NCBI GenBank assembly: GCA_963840095.1 | Contig: CAWIXN010000002.1 | Location: 248,001-312,000 of the forward strand | Reading direction: 5' to 3' | Length of the DNA: 64,000 bases | Source of the DNA: DATBGO01 sp963840095 | GTDB taxonomy: Bacteria > Actinomycetota > Actinomycetes > Streptosporangiales > Streptosporangiaceae | Shown: one piece after another, positions 24,504-37,023 of the stretch | Numbering within the stretch: the stretch's first letter is position 1 | How the letters are laid out: every line of letters begins with the position of its first letter | Program-made: the position numbers and the translations under genes | Notes under the pieces: generated by a model | Databases searched by the model: none | The model's input: only the letters and a program-made list of their open reading frames with translations | What the model was told of the DNA's origin: nothing

Positions 24504-24893
24504 ATGGCGAAACTCAGCAACGACGCACTACTCGACGCGTTCAAGGAGATGACGCTGCTCGAGCTCTCTGAGTTCGTGAAGCAGTTCGAAGAAGCCTTCG
24601 ACGTGAAGGCGGCGGCCCCGGTCGCCGCGGCCGCGCCGGCGGCCGCTGGCGGCGGCGGCGGTGCCGAGGAGGTCGAGGAGAAAGACGAGTTCGACGTCAT
24701 CCTCGAGGCCGCCGGAGACAAGAAGATCCAGGTCATCAAGGAAGTCCGGACTCTGACCAGCCTGGGGCTCAAGGAGGCCAAGGACCTGGTCGACGGCGCG
24801 CCGAAGCCGCTCCTCGAGCGGGTCAACAAGGAGACCGCCGAGAAGGCCAGGGCTCAGCTGGAGGGCGCTGGCGCCACCGTTACGGTCAAGTAA
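24504..24893 (+). CDS. rplL: 50S ribosomal protein L7/L12
   Basis: 129 residues. N-terminal dimerisation domain (LLELSEFVKQFEEAFDVKAA), Ala/Gly hinge (AAAPAAAGGGGG), and the C-terminal factor-binding domain with KKIQVIKEVRTLTSLGLKEA and KDLVDGAPKPLLE. Multiple copies form the stalk that recruits translation GTPases. Confidence 0.98.
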   Translation: MAKLSNDALLDAFKEMTLLELSEFVKQFEEAFDVKAAAPVAAAAPAAAGGGGGAEEVEEKDEFDVILEAAGDKKIQVIKEVRTLTSLGLKEAKDLVDGAPKPLLERVNKETAEKARAQLEGAGATVTVK

Positions 24894-24908
24894 CCAACCA
24901 GTACCCCG

Positions 24909-24947
24909 CCCCGCCCCGCCGCGCTCTAGCGGCGGGGCGGGGCTCTT
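24909..24947 (+). terminator. strong hairpin after rplL
   Basis: CCCCGCCCCGCCGC (24909-24922) and GCGGCGGGGCGGGG (24929-24942) form a 14-bp perfect stem with a 6-nt loop, followed by CTCTTT. It can terminate most rplJL transcripts and leave rpoBC to its own promoter plus readthrough. Confidence 0.8.
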
Positions 24948-25017
24948 TAGGGTCGCCAGGCCCGGCCGGGCGGAGGGCAGTGGCCAGGTGGCGGCCCGGC
25001 CGGGCGGGGTCGGCGGC

Positions 25018-25092
25018 GGGCAGGCGGAGGGCAGGCCGAGGGCAGGCCGAGGGCAGGCGGAGGGCAGGCCGAGGGCAGGCGGAGGGCAGTGG
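25018..25092. repeat. 12-bp G-rich tandem repeat between rplL and rpoB
   Basis: About six units of GGGCAGGCGGAG / GGGCAGGCCGAG alternate in the rplL-rpoB gap, with degenerate copies extending to about 25130. Purine-rich on the plus strand with many G runs. No coding signal is seen in it. Confidence 0.85.
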
Positions 25093-25349
25093 CCAGGGGC
25101 AGGCAGCGCAGGCGGGCGGAGGGCACGGCCGCAGGGGGCACAGGGGCATGTGCCACCCGGCGGAACGCCACGTGGCGGCGCGCTCACTGAACCTTCATAC
25201 GTTCCCAGGCGCTCCGACCTGGAAACTCAGGCCAGGATGTGATGTTCGTCACGTCGCTTCAGATAGCGACTCTGCGGTCTGTGGGCTTGACGTTTGGCTG
25301 CAGACGAGCGATGCTGCGATGCAACCGTGAACCTCATAGTGGCGTACAG

Positions 25350-25379
25350 TTGACCGGCGGTGTGTCCTTCGACTATGCT
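25350..25379 (+). promoter_or_regulatory. housekeeping promoter for rpoBC
   Basis: TTGACC (25350-25355), 18-bp spacer, TATGCT (25374-25379). This is the best consensus-like promoter in the 601-base rplL-rpoB gap and stands in a locally AT-richer segment. It would give a leader of about 105-110 nt before the TTG start of rpoB. Confidence 0.75.
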
Positions 25380-25494
25380 GCCAATTTGCGCTGCACTCAG
25401 ACGTCACCGGTGACACCTCGAATCTCGCGGCAGGGACCGCGGGCGTTTTGCGTGCGCGCGCTAGCCGTCCGCCACAAGCTCGGAAGGACCCCTG

Positions 25495-28400
25495 TTGGCA
25501 GCCTCGCGCAGCGCCTCAGCTACCGCTCCTGGTCCACATCGTGTCTCGTTCGCCCGCATCAAGGAACCACTTGAGGTCCCCAGCCTCCTCGCCCTGCAGA
25601 CCGACTCGTTCGACTGGCTGCTCGGAAACGAGCGCTGGCGGGCCCGGCTTGCTGCGGAGCAGGAGGTAGGGAACAAGAACCTCCCCGATCAGTCGGGCCT
25701 TGAAGAGATCTTCGAGGAGATCAGCCCGATTGAGGACTTTACGGGCACCATGTCGCTCTCGTTCCGTGATCACCGGTTCGAGCCTCCGAAGTACTCCGCC
25801 GAGGAGTGCAAGGAGAAGGACATGACCTACTCCGCCCCGATGTTCGTCACGGCGGAGTTCATCAACAACTCAACTGGCGAGATCAAGAGCCAGACCGTTT
25901 TCATGGGTGACTTCCCGCTGATGTCACCCAAGGGAACTTTCATCATCAACGGCACCGAGCGTGTCGTCGTGTCGCAGCTGGTCCGCTCGCCGGGCGTCTA
26001 CTTCGACCGGCAGGTCGACAAGACCTCGGACAAGGACATCTTCAGCTGCAAGGTGATTCCGTCCCGGGGCGCCTGGCTCGAGTTCGAGATCGACAAGCGG
26101 GACAGCGTCGGGGTCAGGATCGACCGCAAGCGCAAGCAGGGCGTCACCGTTCTGCTGAAGGCGCTGGGCTGGGACGAGGCCAAGATCCTCGAGCGGTTCG
26201 GCGGCTTCGAGTCGATGCGCGCCACCCTGGAGAAGGACCACACCACCGGCCAGGACGACGCGCTGCTGGACATCTACCGCAAGCTCCGGCCGGGTGAGCC
26301 CCCGACCAGGGAGTCGGCGCAGGCGCTGCTGGAGAACCTTTACTTCAACCCGAAGCGCTACGACCTGGCCAAGGTCGGCCGGTACAAGGTCAACAAGAAG
26401 CTCGGCCTGAGCCTGCCGATCGGTCAGGGCACGCTGACCGAGGATGACATCGTCGGGACGATCGATTACCTGGTCCGGCTGCACGTCGGCGAGGACGAGA
26501 TGACGTCCGGCGATACCGTGATCCCGGTCGAGGTGGACGACATCGACCACTTCGGTAACCGGCGGCTGCGCACCGTCGGTGAGCTGATCCAGAACCAGGT
26601 CAGGCTCGGCCTGGCCCGGATGGAGCGGGTCGTCAGGGAGCGGATGACGACTCAGGACGTCGAGGCGATCACGCCGCAGACCCTGATCAACATCCGGCCG
26701 GTCGTCGCCTCCATCAAGGAGTTCTTCGGTACCAGCCAGCTCTCCCAGTTCATGGACCAGACCAACCCGCTGGCCGGGCTGACCCACAAGCGGCGGCTGT
26801 CCGCGCTGGGCCCGGGCGGCCTGTCCAGGGAGCGGGCCGGCTTCGAGGTCCGCGACGTCCACCCGAGCCACTACGGCCGGATGTGCCCGATCGAGACCCC
26901 GGAAGGCCCGAACATCGGCCTGATCGGATCGCTCTCCTCCTACGGGCGGGTCAACGCGTTCGGCTTCGTGGAGACGCCCTACCGAAAGGTGCGGGCGGGC
27001 AAGGTCACCAGCCAGATCGACTACCTGACCGCCGATGAGGAGGACAGGCACGTCATCGCGCAGGCCAACGCGCCGGTTGGCCCGGACGGGACCTTCGTCG
27101 AGGACCGCGTGCTGGTCCGCAGGAAGGGCGGCGAGGTTGACTACATCAAGCCGGACGACGTCGACTACATCGACGTCTCGCCGCGCCAGATGGTGTCGGT
27201 CGCGACCGCGATGATCCCGTTCCTCGAGCACGACGACGCCAACCGGGCCCTGATGGGCTCGAACATGCAGCGCCAGTCCGTGCCGCTGCTCCGCAGCGAG
27301 GCGCCGCTGGTCGGCACCGGCATGGAGTACCGGGCCGCCACCGACGCCGGCGACGTGATCGTGGCCGAGAAGCCGGGCGTGGTGGAGCAGTCCAGCGCGG
27401 ACTTCATCACCGTGGCCAACGACGACGGCACCCGCAGCACCTACCTGGTGGCCAAGTTCCGCCGGTCCAACCAGGGCACCTGCTTCAACCAGAAGCCGGT
27501 CGTCGATGAGGGCGTGCGGGTCGAGGCGGGCCAGGTCATCGCCGACGGCCCGTGCACCGACCACGGCGAGATGGCGCTCGGTCGCAACCTGCTGGTCGCG
27601 TTCATGCCGTGGGAGGGCCACAACTACGAGGACGCCATCATCCTGTCCCAGCGGCTGGTCCAGGACGACGTGCTGTCCTCGATCCACATCGAGGAGCACG
27701 AGGTCGACGCGCGGGACACCAAGCTCGGCCCCGAGGAGATCACCCGGGACATCCCGAACGTCTCCGAGGACGTCCTGGCCGACCTCGACGACCGCGGCAT
27801 CATCAGGATCGGCGCGGAAGTCGTGACCGGGGACATCCTGGTCGGCAAGGTGACCCCCAAGGGCGAGACCGAGCTGACCCCGGAGGAGCGGCTGCTGCGG
27901 GCGATCTTCGGGGAGAAGGCCCGCGAGGTCCGCGACACCTCACTGAAGGTGCCGCACGGCGAGTCCGGCAAGGTCATCGGGGTCCGCGTGTTCACCAGGG
28001 AGGACGGCGACGAGCTGCCACCCGGCGTGAACGAGCTGGTGCGGGTCTACGTGGCCGCCAAGCGCAAGATCACCGACGGTGACAAGCTGGCCGGACGGCA
28101 CGGGAACAAGGGCGTCATCGCCAAGATCCTGCCGATCGAGGACATGCCGTTCCTCAAGGACGGCACGCCGGTCGACGTGGTGCTCAACCCGCTCGGCGTG
28201 CCGGGCCGGATGAACGTCGGCCAGGTGCTCGAGACGCACCTGGGCTGGGTCGCAAGCTCCGGCTGGAACGTCGAGGGAGAAGACCAGGACTGGAAGAAGC
28301 GGCTCCGCCAGATCGGCGCCGGGGAAGCGGCGGCCGGCACCCCGGTGGCCACCCCGGTCTTCGACGGTGCCCGCGAGGAGGAGATCACGGGGCTGCTCGG

Positions 28401-28962
28401 CAGCGTGCTGCCGAACCGGGATGGAGACCGGCTGGTCGGCGCCAGCGGCAAGGCGACGCTGTTCGACGGCCGGACCGGCGAGCCGTTCAAGGATCCGATA
28501 GCGGTCGGCTACATCTACATTCTCAAGCTGCTGCACCTGGTCGATGACAAGATCCACGCCAGGTCCACCGGCCCGTACTCCATGATCACCCAGCAGCCCC
28601 TCGGCGGTAAGGCGCAGTTCGGCGGGCAGCGGTTCGGTGAGATGGAGGTCTGGGCACTGGAGGCCTACGGCGCGGCCTATGCGCTGCAGGAGCTGCTGAC
28701 CATCAAGTCCGACGACATCCTCGGCCGGGTCAAGGTCTACGAGGCCATCGTGAAGGGCGAGAACATCCCCGAGCCAGGCATACCTGAGTCGTTCAAGGTG
28801 CTGATCAAGGAGATGCAGTCGCTCTGCCTGAATGTGGAGGTGCTCTCCAGCGACGGCGCGGCCATCGAGATGCGTGACACCGACGAGGATGTCTTCCGCG
28901 CAGCGGAGGAACTTGGCATTGACCTGTCCCGGCGTGAGCCGAGCAGTGTCGAAGAGGTCTGA
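25495..28962 (+). CDS. rpoB: DNA-directed RNA polymerase subunit beta
   Basis: 1155 residues, usual actinobacterial length. TTG start (AASRSASATAPGPHRVSFAR) with GGAAGGA seven bases upstream, as in other actinobacterial rpoB genes. The rifampicin pocket reads SQLSQFMDQTNPLAGLTHKR followed by RLSALGPGGL, i.e. the drug-sensitive type at the key Asp, His and Ser positions. The C-terminal KPLGGKAQFGGQRFGEMEVW-type motif (here QQPLGGKAQFGGQRFGEMEV) is intact. Catalytic core subunit with RpoC. rpoC follows after 27 bp. Confidence 0.98.
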   Translation: MAASRSASATAPGPHRVSFARIKEPLEVPSLLALQTDSFDWLLGNERWRARLAAEQEVGNKNLPDQSGLEEIFEEISPIEDFTGTMSLSFRDHRFEPPKYSAEECKEKDMTYSAPMFVTAEFINNSTGEIKSQTVFMGDFPLMSPKGTFIINGTERVVVSQLVRSPGVYFDRQVDKTSDKDIFSCKVIPSRGAWLEFEIDKRDSVGVRIDRKRKQGVTVLLKALGWDEAKILERFGGFESMRATLEKDHTTGQDDALLDIYRKLRPGEPPTRESAQALLENLYFNPKRYDLAKVGRYKVNKKLGLSLPIGQGTLTEDDIVGTIDYLVRLHVGEDEMTSGDTVIPVEVDDIDHFGNRRLRTVGELIQNQVRLGLARMERVVRERMTTQDVEAITPQTLINIRPVVASIKEFFGTSQLSQFMDQTNPLAGLTHKRRLSALGPGGLSRERAGFEVRDVHPSHYGRMCPIETPEGPNIGLIGSLSSYGRVNAFGFVETPYRKVRAGKVTSQIDYLTADEEDRHVIAQANAPVGPDGTFVEDRVLVRRKGGEVDYIKPDDVDYIDVSPRQMVSVATAMIPFLEHDDANRALMGSNMQRQSVPLLRSEAPLVGTGMEYRAATDAGDVIVAEKPGVVEQSSADFITVANDDGTRSTYLVAKFRRSNQGTCFNQKPVVDEGVRVEAGQVIADGPCTDHGEMALGRNLLVAFMPWEGHNYEDAIILSQRLVQDDVLSSIHIEEHEVDARDTKLGPEEITRDIPNVSEDVLADLDDRGIIRIGAEVVTGDILVGKVTPKGETELTPEERLLRAIFGEKAREVRDTSLKVPHGESGKVIGVRVFTREDGDELPPGVNELVRVYVAAKRKITDGDKLAGRHGNKGVIAKILPIEDMPFLKDGTPVDVVLNPLGVPGRMNVGQVLETHLGWVASSGWNVEGEDQDWKKRLRQIGAGEAAAGTPVATPVFDGAREEEITGLLGSVLPNRDGDRLVGASGKATLFDGRTGEPFKDPIAVGYIYILKLLHLVDDKIHARSTGPYSMITQQPLGGKAQFGGQRFGEMEVWALEAYGAAYALQELLTIKSDDILGRVKVYEAIVKGENIPEPGIPESFKVLIKEMQSLCLNVEVLSSDGAAIEMRDTDEDVFRAAEELGIDLSRREPSSVEEV

Positions 28963-28989
28963 TCCGATCTACCCCAGGGGACAAAAAAC

Positions 28990-32865
<3,876 letters not shown>

Positions 32866-32873
32866 TCGCCGGA

Positions 32874-32913
32874 CAGGCCGGCCCGGTGCCCTGAGGGCTG
32901 CCGGGCCGGCCTG
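32874..32913 (+). terminator. hairpin after rpoC
   Basis: CAGGCCGGCCCGG (32874-32886) and CCGGGCCGGCCTG (32901-32913) form a 13-bp perfect stem, with GCCC/GGGC extending it inward. There is no T tract, as is common for actinobacterial terminators. Confidence 0.7.
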
Positions 32914-33016
32914 CGCGCATGAGTCGGTAGGCTTCTGCGCGAAGTGACACACTTTCTAGCCCTGGGCTGTGTACCTTTCATCTGACTAAATGCCGAAACT
33001 CTCCGACGGAGGTCGC

Positions 33017-34975
33017 GTGAGCCAGCAGGATGCCGGTGGCCTGGCCGCATCCACTGCTCGCCCGACACCTGCCGCCCAGGGCGACGGCAGCGTTCCCGCA
33101 CAGGCTGAACGGCCCCACGCCGGCGGGGCCAGCCGGCCGAGGTGGCTCACCGGGCGGCGCTGGGTCCAGGAAGTGATCGTGCTGGTCGCGTTCCTCGCCG
33201 CCGGGGTCGCCGTGACCTGGCCACGGGCCACTTTCATCACCGGCACGCTGCCCTTCAACGCCGATCAGACCCAGTACGTATGGAGCCTGTGGTGGGTGGC
33301 CAGGCAGATCACGCATCTGGCCAACCCGTGGTACACGAACTACCTGGCGGCCCCGGTCGGTGTCCAGCTGGGTTTCGACACCCTGACGCCGCTGCTGGGC
33401 ATCGTGATGACGCCGGTGACCCTACTGTTCGGCCCCTCGGCCTCATACAATCTGCTGGTCATCGTGGCGCCGGGCCTAGCTGGCTACGCCATGTACCGCG
33501 CGGCGCGGCTCTGGCTGCCCGGCCGGATCGGCCCGATCGCGGCGGGGGCCTTCTTCGGGCTGTCGTCCATGCTGACCTCTCAGGCCTGGGACCACATCCA
33601 TACCGCCCTGGGGGCGGTGTTCCTGCCCCTCGCGCTGGAAGCGGCCGTCCGGCTGCGCCGCGCGCCCACCGTCGGACGCGGGATCCTGCTCGGCCTGGTG
33701 ATCGGCCTGTCGATGATGGTCGACCAGGAAGCGACGGTGCTGGCCACCGTGATCGCCGCGCTCGTGCTGATCGGCTGGCTATGGCGGCGGCCGGGCCTGC
33801 CCGCGCTGCGCGCTCTGGCGGCCGGCGCGGTGGCCGCGCTGGTGGTAGCCGGCCCTCAGCTCCTCGCGATGGCGCAGGAATCCGGGCGAGGCGGCCCGCT
33901 GCCCCCGCCCAGCTCGAATTACCTCAGCTACGCGGCCGAGCTGCCCGGCCTGTTCTCGCCCTCGCCGAGCCTGCACCGGTTCGGCCTCTCGGCCCTGGCG
34001 TCCAGCTATAACGTGCACACGAACTGGGAGATGGCGGCGACCTTCGGCGTGGTCCTCAGTGCGCTGGCGCTGCTCGGCCTGATCGTCAGCTGGCGGCGGC
34101 CTGCATCCAGGAAGCTCGCGCTGCTCTGGCTGGGCAGCGCGATCCTCGCGCTCGGGCCCACCCTCTACATCGGAAGCCGCGAGTACGTGCCCCTGGCGCA
34201 GGCCTGGCACGGGATCCGGGTCTCGATGCTCATGCCGTACACCTGGCTGATCCGGCTGCCCGTGCTGTCCTCGTTCCGCGAGGCCGACCGGCTGGCTTTC
34301 CTCGGCCTGGTTGGCGCCGCGTTGCTGGCCGGAGCGGCCGTCGAGTGGCTGCGCGTCCGGGCCTGGCCGCTGATCATCGTGGTCGCGATCCTCGGGGCGC
34401 TCGAGGCCGGCTGGTCTGGAGACCCGGGCCAGGTGACGATCTCCACTACGCTGCCCGCCCTGGACCGCCCGATCGCCGCTGACCACTCACACTCAGTCGT
34501 GGTGGACGTCCCGTTCGTGGTCCGCGGCCCGACGAATTTCGGGCTCAACGCCGCCACCTACTCGCTGGCGCTGGCGACGGCTGACGGCCATCCGCGCGGC
34601 ATGGCCATTACCAGCGCGGTGCCGGAGCGGACCATCGACGGGATCGCGCGCCATCCGTTCTATGCGGCTCTCGTCGCGGTTCAAAAGGGCAAGACGATCA
34701 GTCCGGCGCGGCTGGCAGCGGTCCGGCGGGATCTGCGGACCCTGAACGTCGGCTGGGTGCTGGTCTGGACGCCGCGCTGGGGGGAGCAAGGGACGCCCAA
34801 CTTCTGGCCAGGGCGGATGGAATACCCCCAAATCCAGGCCTACCTTGCCGAAACCGGATTCCGCTTCGACTACGAGGCGGACGGCGTGCTGGTTTACCGC
34901 CCGGCTGCTGCGCTGCCGCCCGGCGCCCGGCATACCGTTGCCCCGCAGCTGGCTCCGCTGCCGCCCCGCGGCTGA
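33017..34975 (+). CDS. multispanning membrane protein, probable GT-C-type glycosyltransferase
   Basis: 652 residues from GTG at 33017, which follows GGAGG; the in-frame ATG at 32990 has no ribosome site. After a Pro/Ala-rich cytoplasmic tail there are about 10-11 hydrophobic helices and a soluble C-terminal domain of about 170 residues. The first loop carries FNADQTQYVWSLWW with an acidic residue after helix 1, as in GT-C enzymes that use polyprenyl-phosphate sugars. No specific family assigned. The second membrane protein of this block (37020-38867) has a similar plan (PDPNFYVWCLRWW), so the two look like paralogues flanking a methyltransferase and a GT2. Probable role: envelope glycan assembly. 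Confidence 0.65.
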   Translation: MSQQDAGGLAASTARPTPAAQGDGSVPAQAERPHAGGASRPRWLTGRRWVQEVIVLVAFLAAGVAVTWPRATFITGTLPFNADQTQYVWSLWWVARQITHLANPWYTNYLAAPVGVQLGFDTLTPLLGIVMTPVTLLFGPSASYNLLVIVAPGLAGYAMYRAARLWLPGRIGPIAAGAFFGLSSMLTSQAWDHIHTALGAVFLPLALEAAVRLRRAPTVGRGILLGLVIGLSMMVDQEATVLATVIAALVLIGWLWRRPGLPALRALAAGAVAALVVAGPQLLAMAQESGRGGPLPPPSSNYLSYAAELPGLFSPSPSLHRFGLSALASSYNVHTNWEMAATFGVVLSALALLGLIVSWRRPASRKLALLWLGSAILALGPTLYIGSREYVPLAQAWHGIRVSMLMPYTWLIRLPVLSSFREADRLAFLGLVGAALLAGAAVEWLRVRAWPLIIVVAILGALEAGWSGDPGQVTISTTLPALDRPIAADHSHSVVVDVPFVVRGPTNFGLNAATYSLALATADGHPRGMAITSAVPERTIDGIARHPFYAALVAVQKGKTISPARLAAVRRDLRTLNVGWVLVWTPRWGEQGTPNFWPGRMEYPQIQAYLAETGFRFDYEADGVLVYRPAAALPPGARHTVAPQLAPLPPRG

Positions 34976-35001
34976 CGGCGCTGCCGCCCCGCGGCTGACG
35001 G
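34958..35001. repeat. 23-bp tandem duplication containing a stop codon
   Basis: CTGCCGCCCCGCGGCTGACGG occurs at 34958 and again at 34981. The first copy is the end of the membrane-protein gene with its TGA; the second lies entirely in the short spacer before the convergent methyltransferase gene. Confidence 0.85.
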
Positions 35002-35016
35002 TACTGCGGTCGCCGG

Positions 35017-35712
35017 TCAGCGGCGGGCGGCGCGCAGCATGAGCGATACGCCGGGCAGCGACTTGGCGGGCAGGTAGCGCTCCGCGACGATCACTGCCGT
35101 CAGCGCCCCGTTGAGCAGGGGCGGAACGTCGTCAAGATCGCTGCCCGTGGTGGAGCGCCGCCGCATCGCGACCACCGGGCGCATCAGGACATTCCAGCTC
35201 CACAGGCGCTCGATGGTCAGGTCGGCCTTCTGGACCAGGTCGACGAGCGTAGCCCGGGTGTAGCGCCTGACGTGCCCCACCGCCTCGTCGTGGGCGGACC
35301 AGAGGGCCATGTCACAAGGCACGGCGATCAACGCGGTCCCGCCCGGCCTGAGCACCCGGGCCATCTCGGCGGCGACCAGGTAGTCCTCGTCTATGTGCTC
35401 GAGGATGTCGAAGGCGACCACCAGGTCGCAGGAGCCCGACCTGACCGGCAGTTCCCTGGCGTCGGTCCGGGCGGCCTCGATTCCCCGCTCCCGCGCGATC
35501 CCGGTGGCGGGCTCCGAGAAATCGAGCGCGAGCGCCTGCCAGCCCTGCGCCCGGAGCACCCGCGTGTTGCCGCCGCAGGCCGCGCCGATGTCCACGGCCC
35601 GGCCGGGGGTGGGCAGCCGCCGCAGCTCGCGGCGCAGCAGGGCGCGGCGCTCCTTATACCACCAATGGCGGTCCTCGACGGCGGCGAGCTGGCGGATCTC
35701 GGCGTCTTCCAT
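35017..35712 (-). CDS. class I SAM-dependent methyltransferase
   Basis: 231 residues from ATG at 35712, preceded by AGGAGG. Starts EDAEIRQLAAVEDRHWWYKE, then motif I AVDIGAACGGNTRVL, the acidic LALDFSEPATG, the DLVVAFDILEHIDEDYLVA post-motif and VLRPGGTALIAVP. HWWY plus DILEHI is common among methyltransferases sitting in polysaccharide or lipid-glycan clusters. It is divergent from the GT2 gene and convergent with the upstream membrane protein. Substrate unknown; a sugar or a polyprenyl-linked intermediate is possible. Confidence 0.82.
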   Translation of the reverse strand: MEDAEIRQLAAVEDRHWWYKERRALLRRELRRLPTPGRAVDIGAACGGNTRVLRAQGWQALALDFSEPATGIARERGIEAARTDARELPVRSGSCDLVVAFDILEHIDEDYLVAAEMARVLRPGGTALIAVPCDMALWSAHDEAVGHVRRYTRATLVDLVQKADLTIERLWSWNVLMRPVVAMRRRSTTGSDLDDVPPLLNGALTAVIVAERYLPAKSLPGVSLMLRAARR

Positions 35713-35994
35713 AGCCTCCTGTTGTACCGCATCCCGGCGGCGCGATACCAACCGCGATGACGGCGGGATAGCAACCAACGGCGCTGCCCGGGTAAGCGGC
35801 GGGCCTGCGGGGGGCGCTGCATGATCGCGTGGCAGTATCGTGAGCAATGCCGGGACCTTGACTGGTTGGCACGCCTGCGGGCCTGGTCGGACCCCGGCGC
35901 TAGATCATCGGCCGGCACCGGCCCGGCCGCTGCCTGCAGCACATGCAGACTCTCGTGCGGGCGGACTCAAAAGCGGGGCAGGGAGAGAAACCCC

Positions 35995-37023
35995 ATGCAA
36001 ACGGTCAAGTACTCGATCGTCGTCCCGATTTACAACGAGGAAGAGTCCTTCCCTGACCTGGTCGGGCGGCTGCGTGAGGTGATGGGCCGGCTGGATGGCC
36101 CGGCGGAGGTGGTGCTGGTTGATGACGGGAGCCGGGATGCCAGCTACCAGCTGATGGGGGCGGTTAATCGTGAGGATTCGCGGTTCAAGCTGGTGCAGTT
36201 GTCTCGTAATTTCGGGCATCAGGTGGCGATCACGGCCGGGATGGATGCGGCGTCGGGTCAGGCGGTCATCGTGATGGACGCTGATTTGCAGGATCCGCCT
36301 GAGGTGATCTTGGAGATGGCGGCGCGGTGGCAGGAGGGCTATGAGGTGGTGTATGCGGTCCGGGAGCGGCGGGAGGGGGAGACGCTGTTCAAGAAGACGA
36401 CCGCGACGCTGTTCTACAGCCTGCTGCGGCGGCTGGCGGATATCGAGCAGCCGGTGGATGTGGGTGATTTCCGGCTGGTGGACCGCAAGGCGCTGGATGC
36501 TTTCCTGCGGATGCGGGAGAGCAACCGGTATGTGCGGGGGATGTTCTCGTGGATCGGGTTCCGGCAGGTCGCGGTGCCGTATACGCGGGTGTCGCGGCAG
36601 GCGGGCCGCAGTAAGTACCCGTTGCGCAAGATGATCGGCCTTGCCTCCGACGGGGTGGTGGGGTTCTCGACTGCCCCGCTGCGGTTCGCGATGATGGCCG
36701 GGCTGCTGATGGCTATCGCCTCGGTGGGCTATGGGGTGGTGGCCATCGCGCTCAAGCTGGCTGGCCTGCCCTATGTGCCCGGCTATGCTTCGTTGCTGGT
36801 AACCATCACCTTCCTGAGCGGAGTCCAGCTGATCGTGATCGGAATGGTCGGTCAGTACGTGGCCCGGATTTACGACGAGGCCAGAGGTCGTCCGCTGTAT
36901 CTCGTGCGCGAGAGCCGCGGCCTGACCCGGCGCGGCGAGGACAGCCGAGGTGGCTTGTGGCCCGCTGCCAGCGATGGCAAGCTCACTCAAGGTGAGCACG
37001 TTCCTCCCCTGCCACTGGCGTGA
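35995..37023 (+). CDS. GT2 family polyprenyl-phosphate glycosyltransferase (DPM1/GtrB-like)
   Basis: 342 residues from ATG at 35995 after GGGAGAGAA. GT2 fold: YSIVVPIYNEEESFPDLVGR, VVLVDDGSRDAS, then the DAD motif VIVMDADLQDPPEV and the GSKYPLRKM-type interface (here GRSKYPLRKMIGLA). Two C-terminal helices (MMAGLLMAIASVGYGVVAIA and LLVTITFLSGVQLIVIG) mark the membrane-bound GtrB/DPG type, which loads a sugar onto undecaprenyl or polyprenyl phosphate. It overlaps the next gene by 4 bp. Its codon use leans to G- and T-ending codons (GAT, GTG, CGG) unlike the C-rich neighbours. Confidence 0.88.
   Translation: MQTVKYSIVVPIYNEEESFPDLVGRLREVMGRLDGPAEVVLVDDGSRDASYQLMGAVNREDSRFKLVQLSRNFGHQVAITAGMDAASGQAVIVMDADLQDPPEVILEMAARWQEGYEVVYAVRERREGETLFKKTTATLFYSLLRRLADIEQPVDVGDFRLVDRKALDAFLRMRESNRYVRGMFSWIGFRQVAVPYTRVSRQAGRSKYPLRKMIGLASDGVVGFSTAPLRFAMMAGLLMAIASVGYGVVAIALKLAGLPYVPGYASLLVTITFLSGVQLIVIGMVGQYVARIYDEARGRPLYLVRESRGLTRRGEDSRGGLWPAASDGKLTQGEHVPPLPLA

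Noticed and set aside
25018..25330. Small coding frames in the rplL-rpoB gap
   Set aside because: They translate to repeat-derived Arg/Ala/Gly strings with no ribosome site and no family resemblance.
26740..26840. Rifampicin-resistance change in rpoB
   Set aside because: The pocket residues read as the sensitive type; nothing unusual seen.
35821..35994. N-terminal extension of the GT2 protein
   Set aside because: The in-frame stretch is Cys/Arg/Trp-rich and the GT2 fold starts right after the ATG at 35995, which has a ribosome site.
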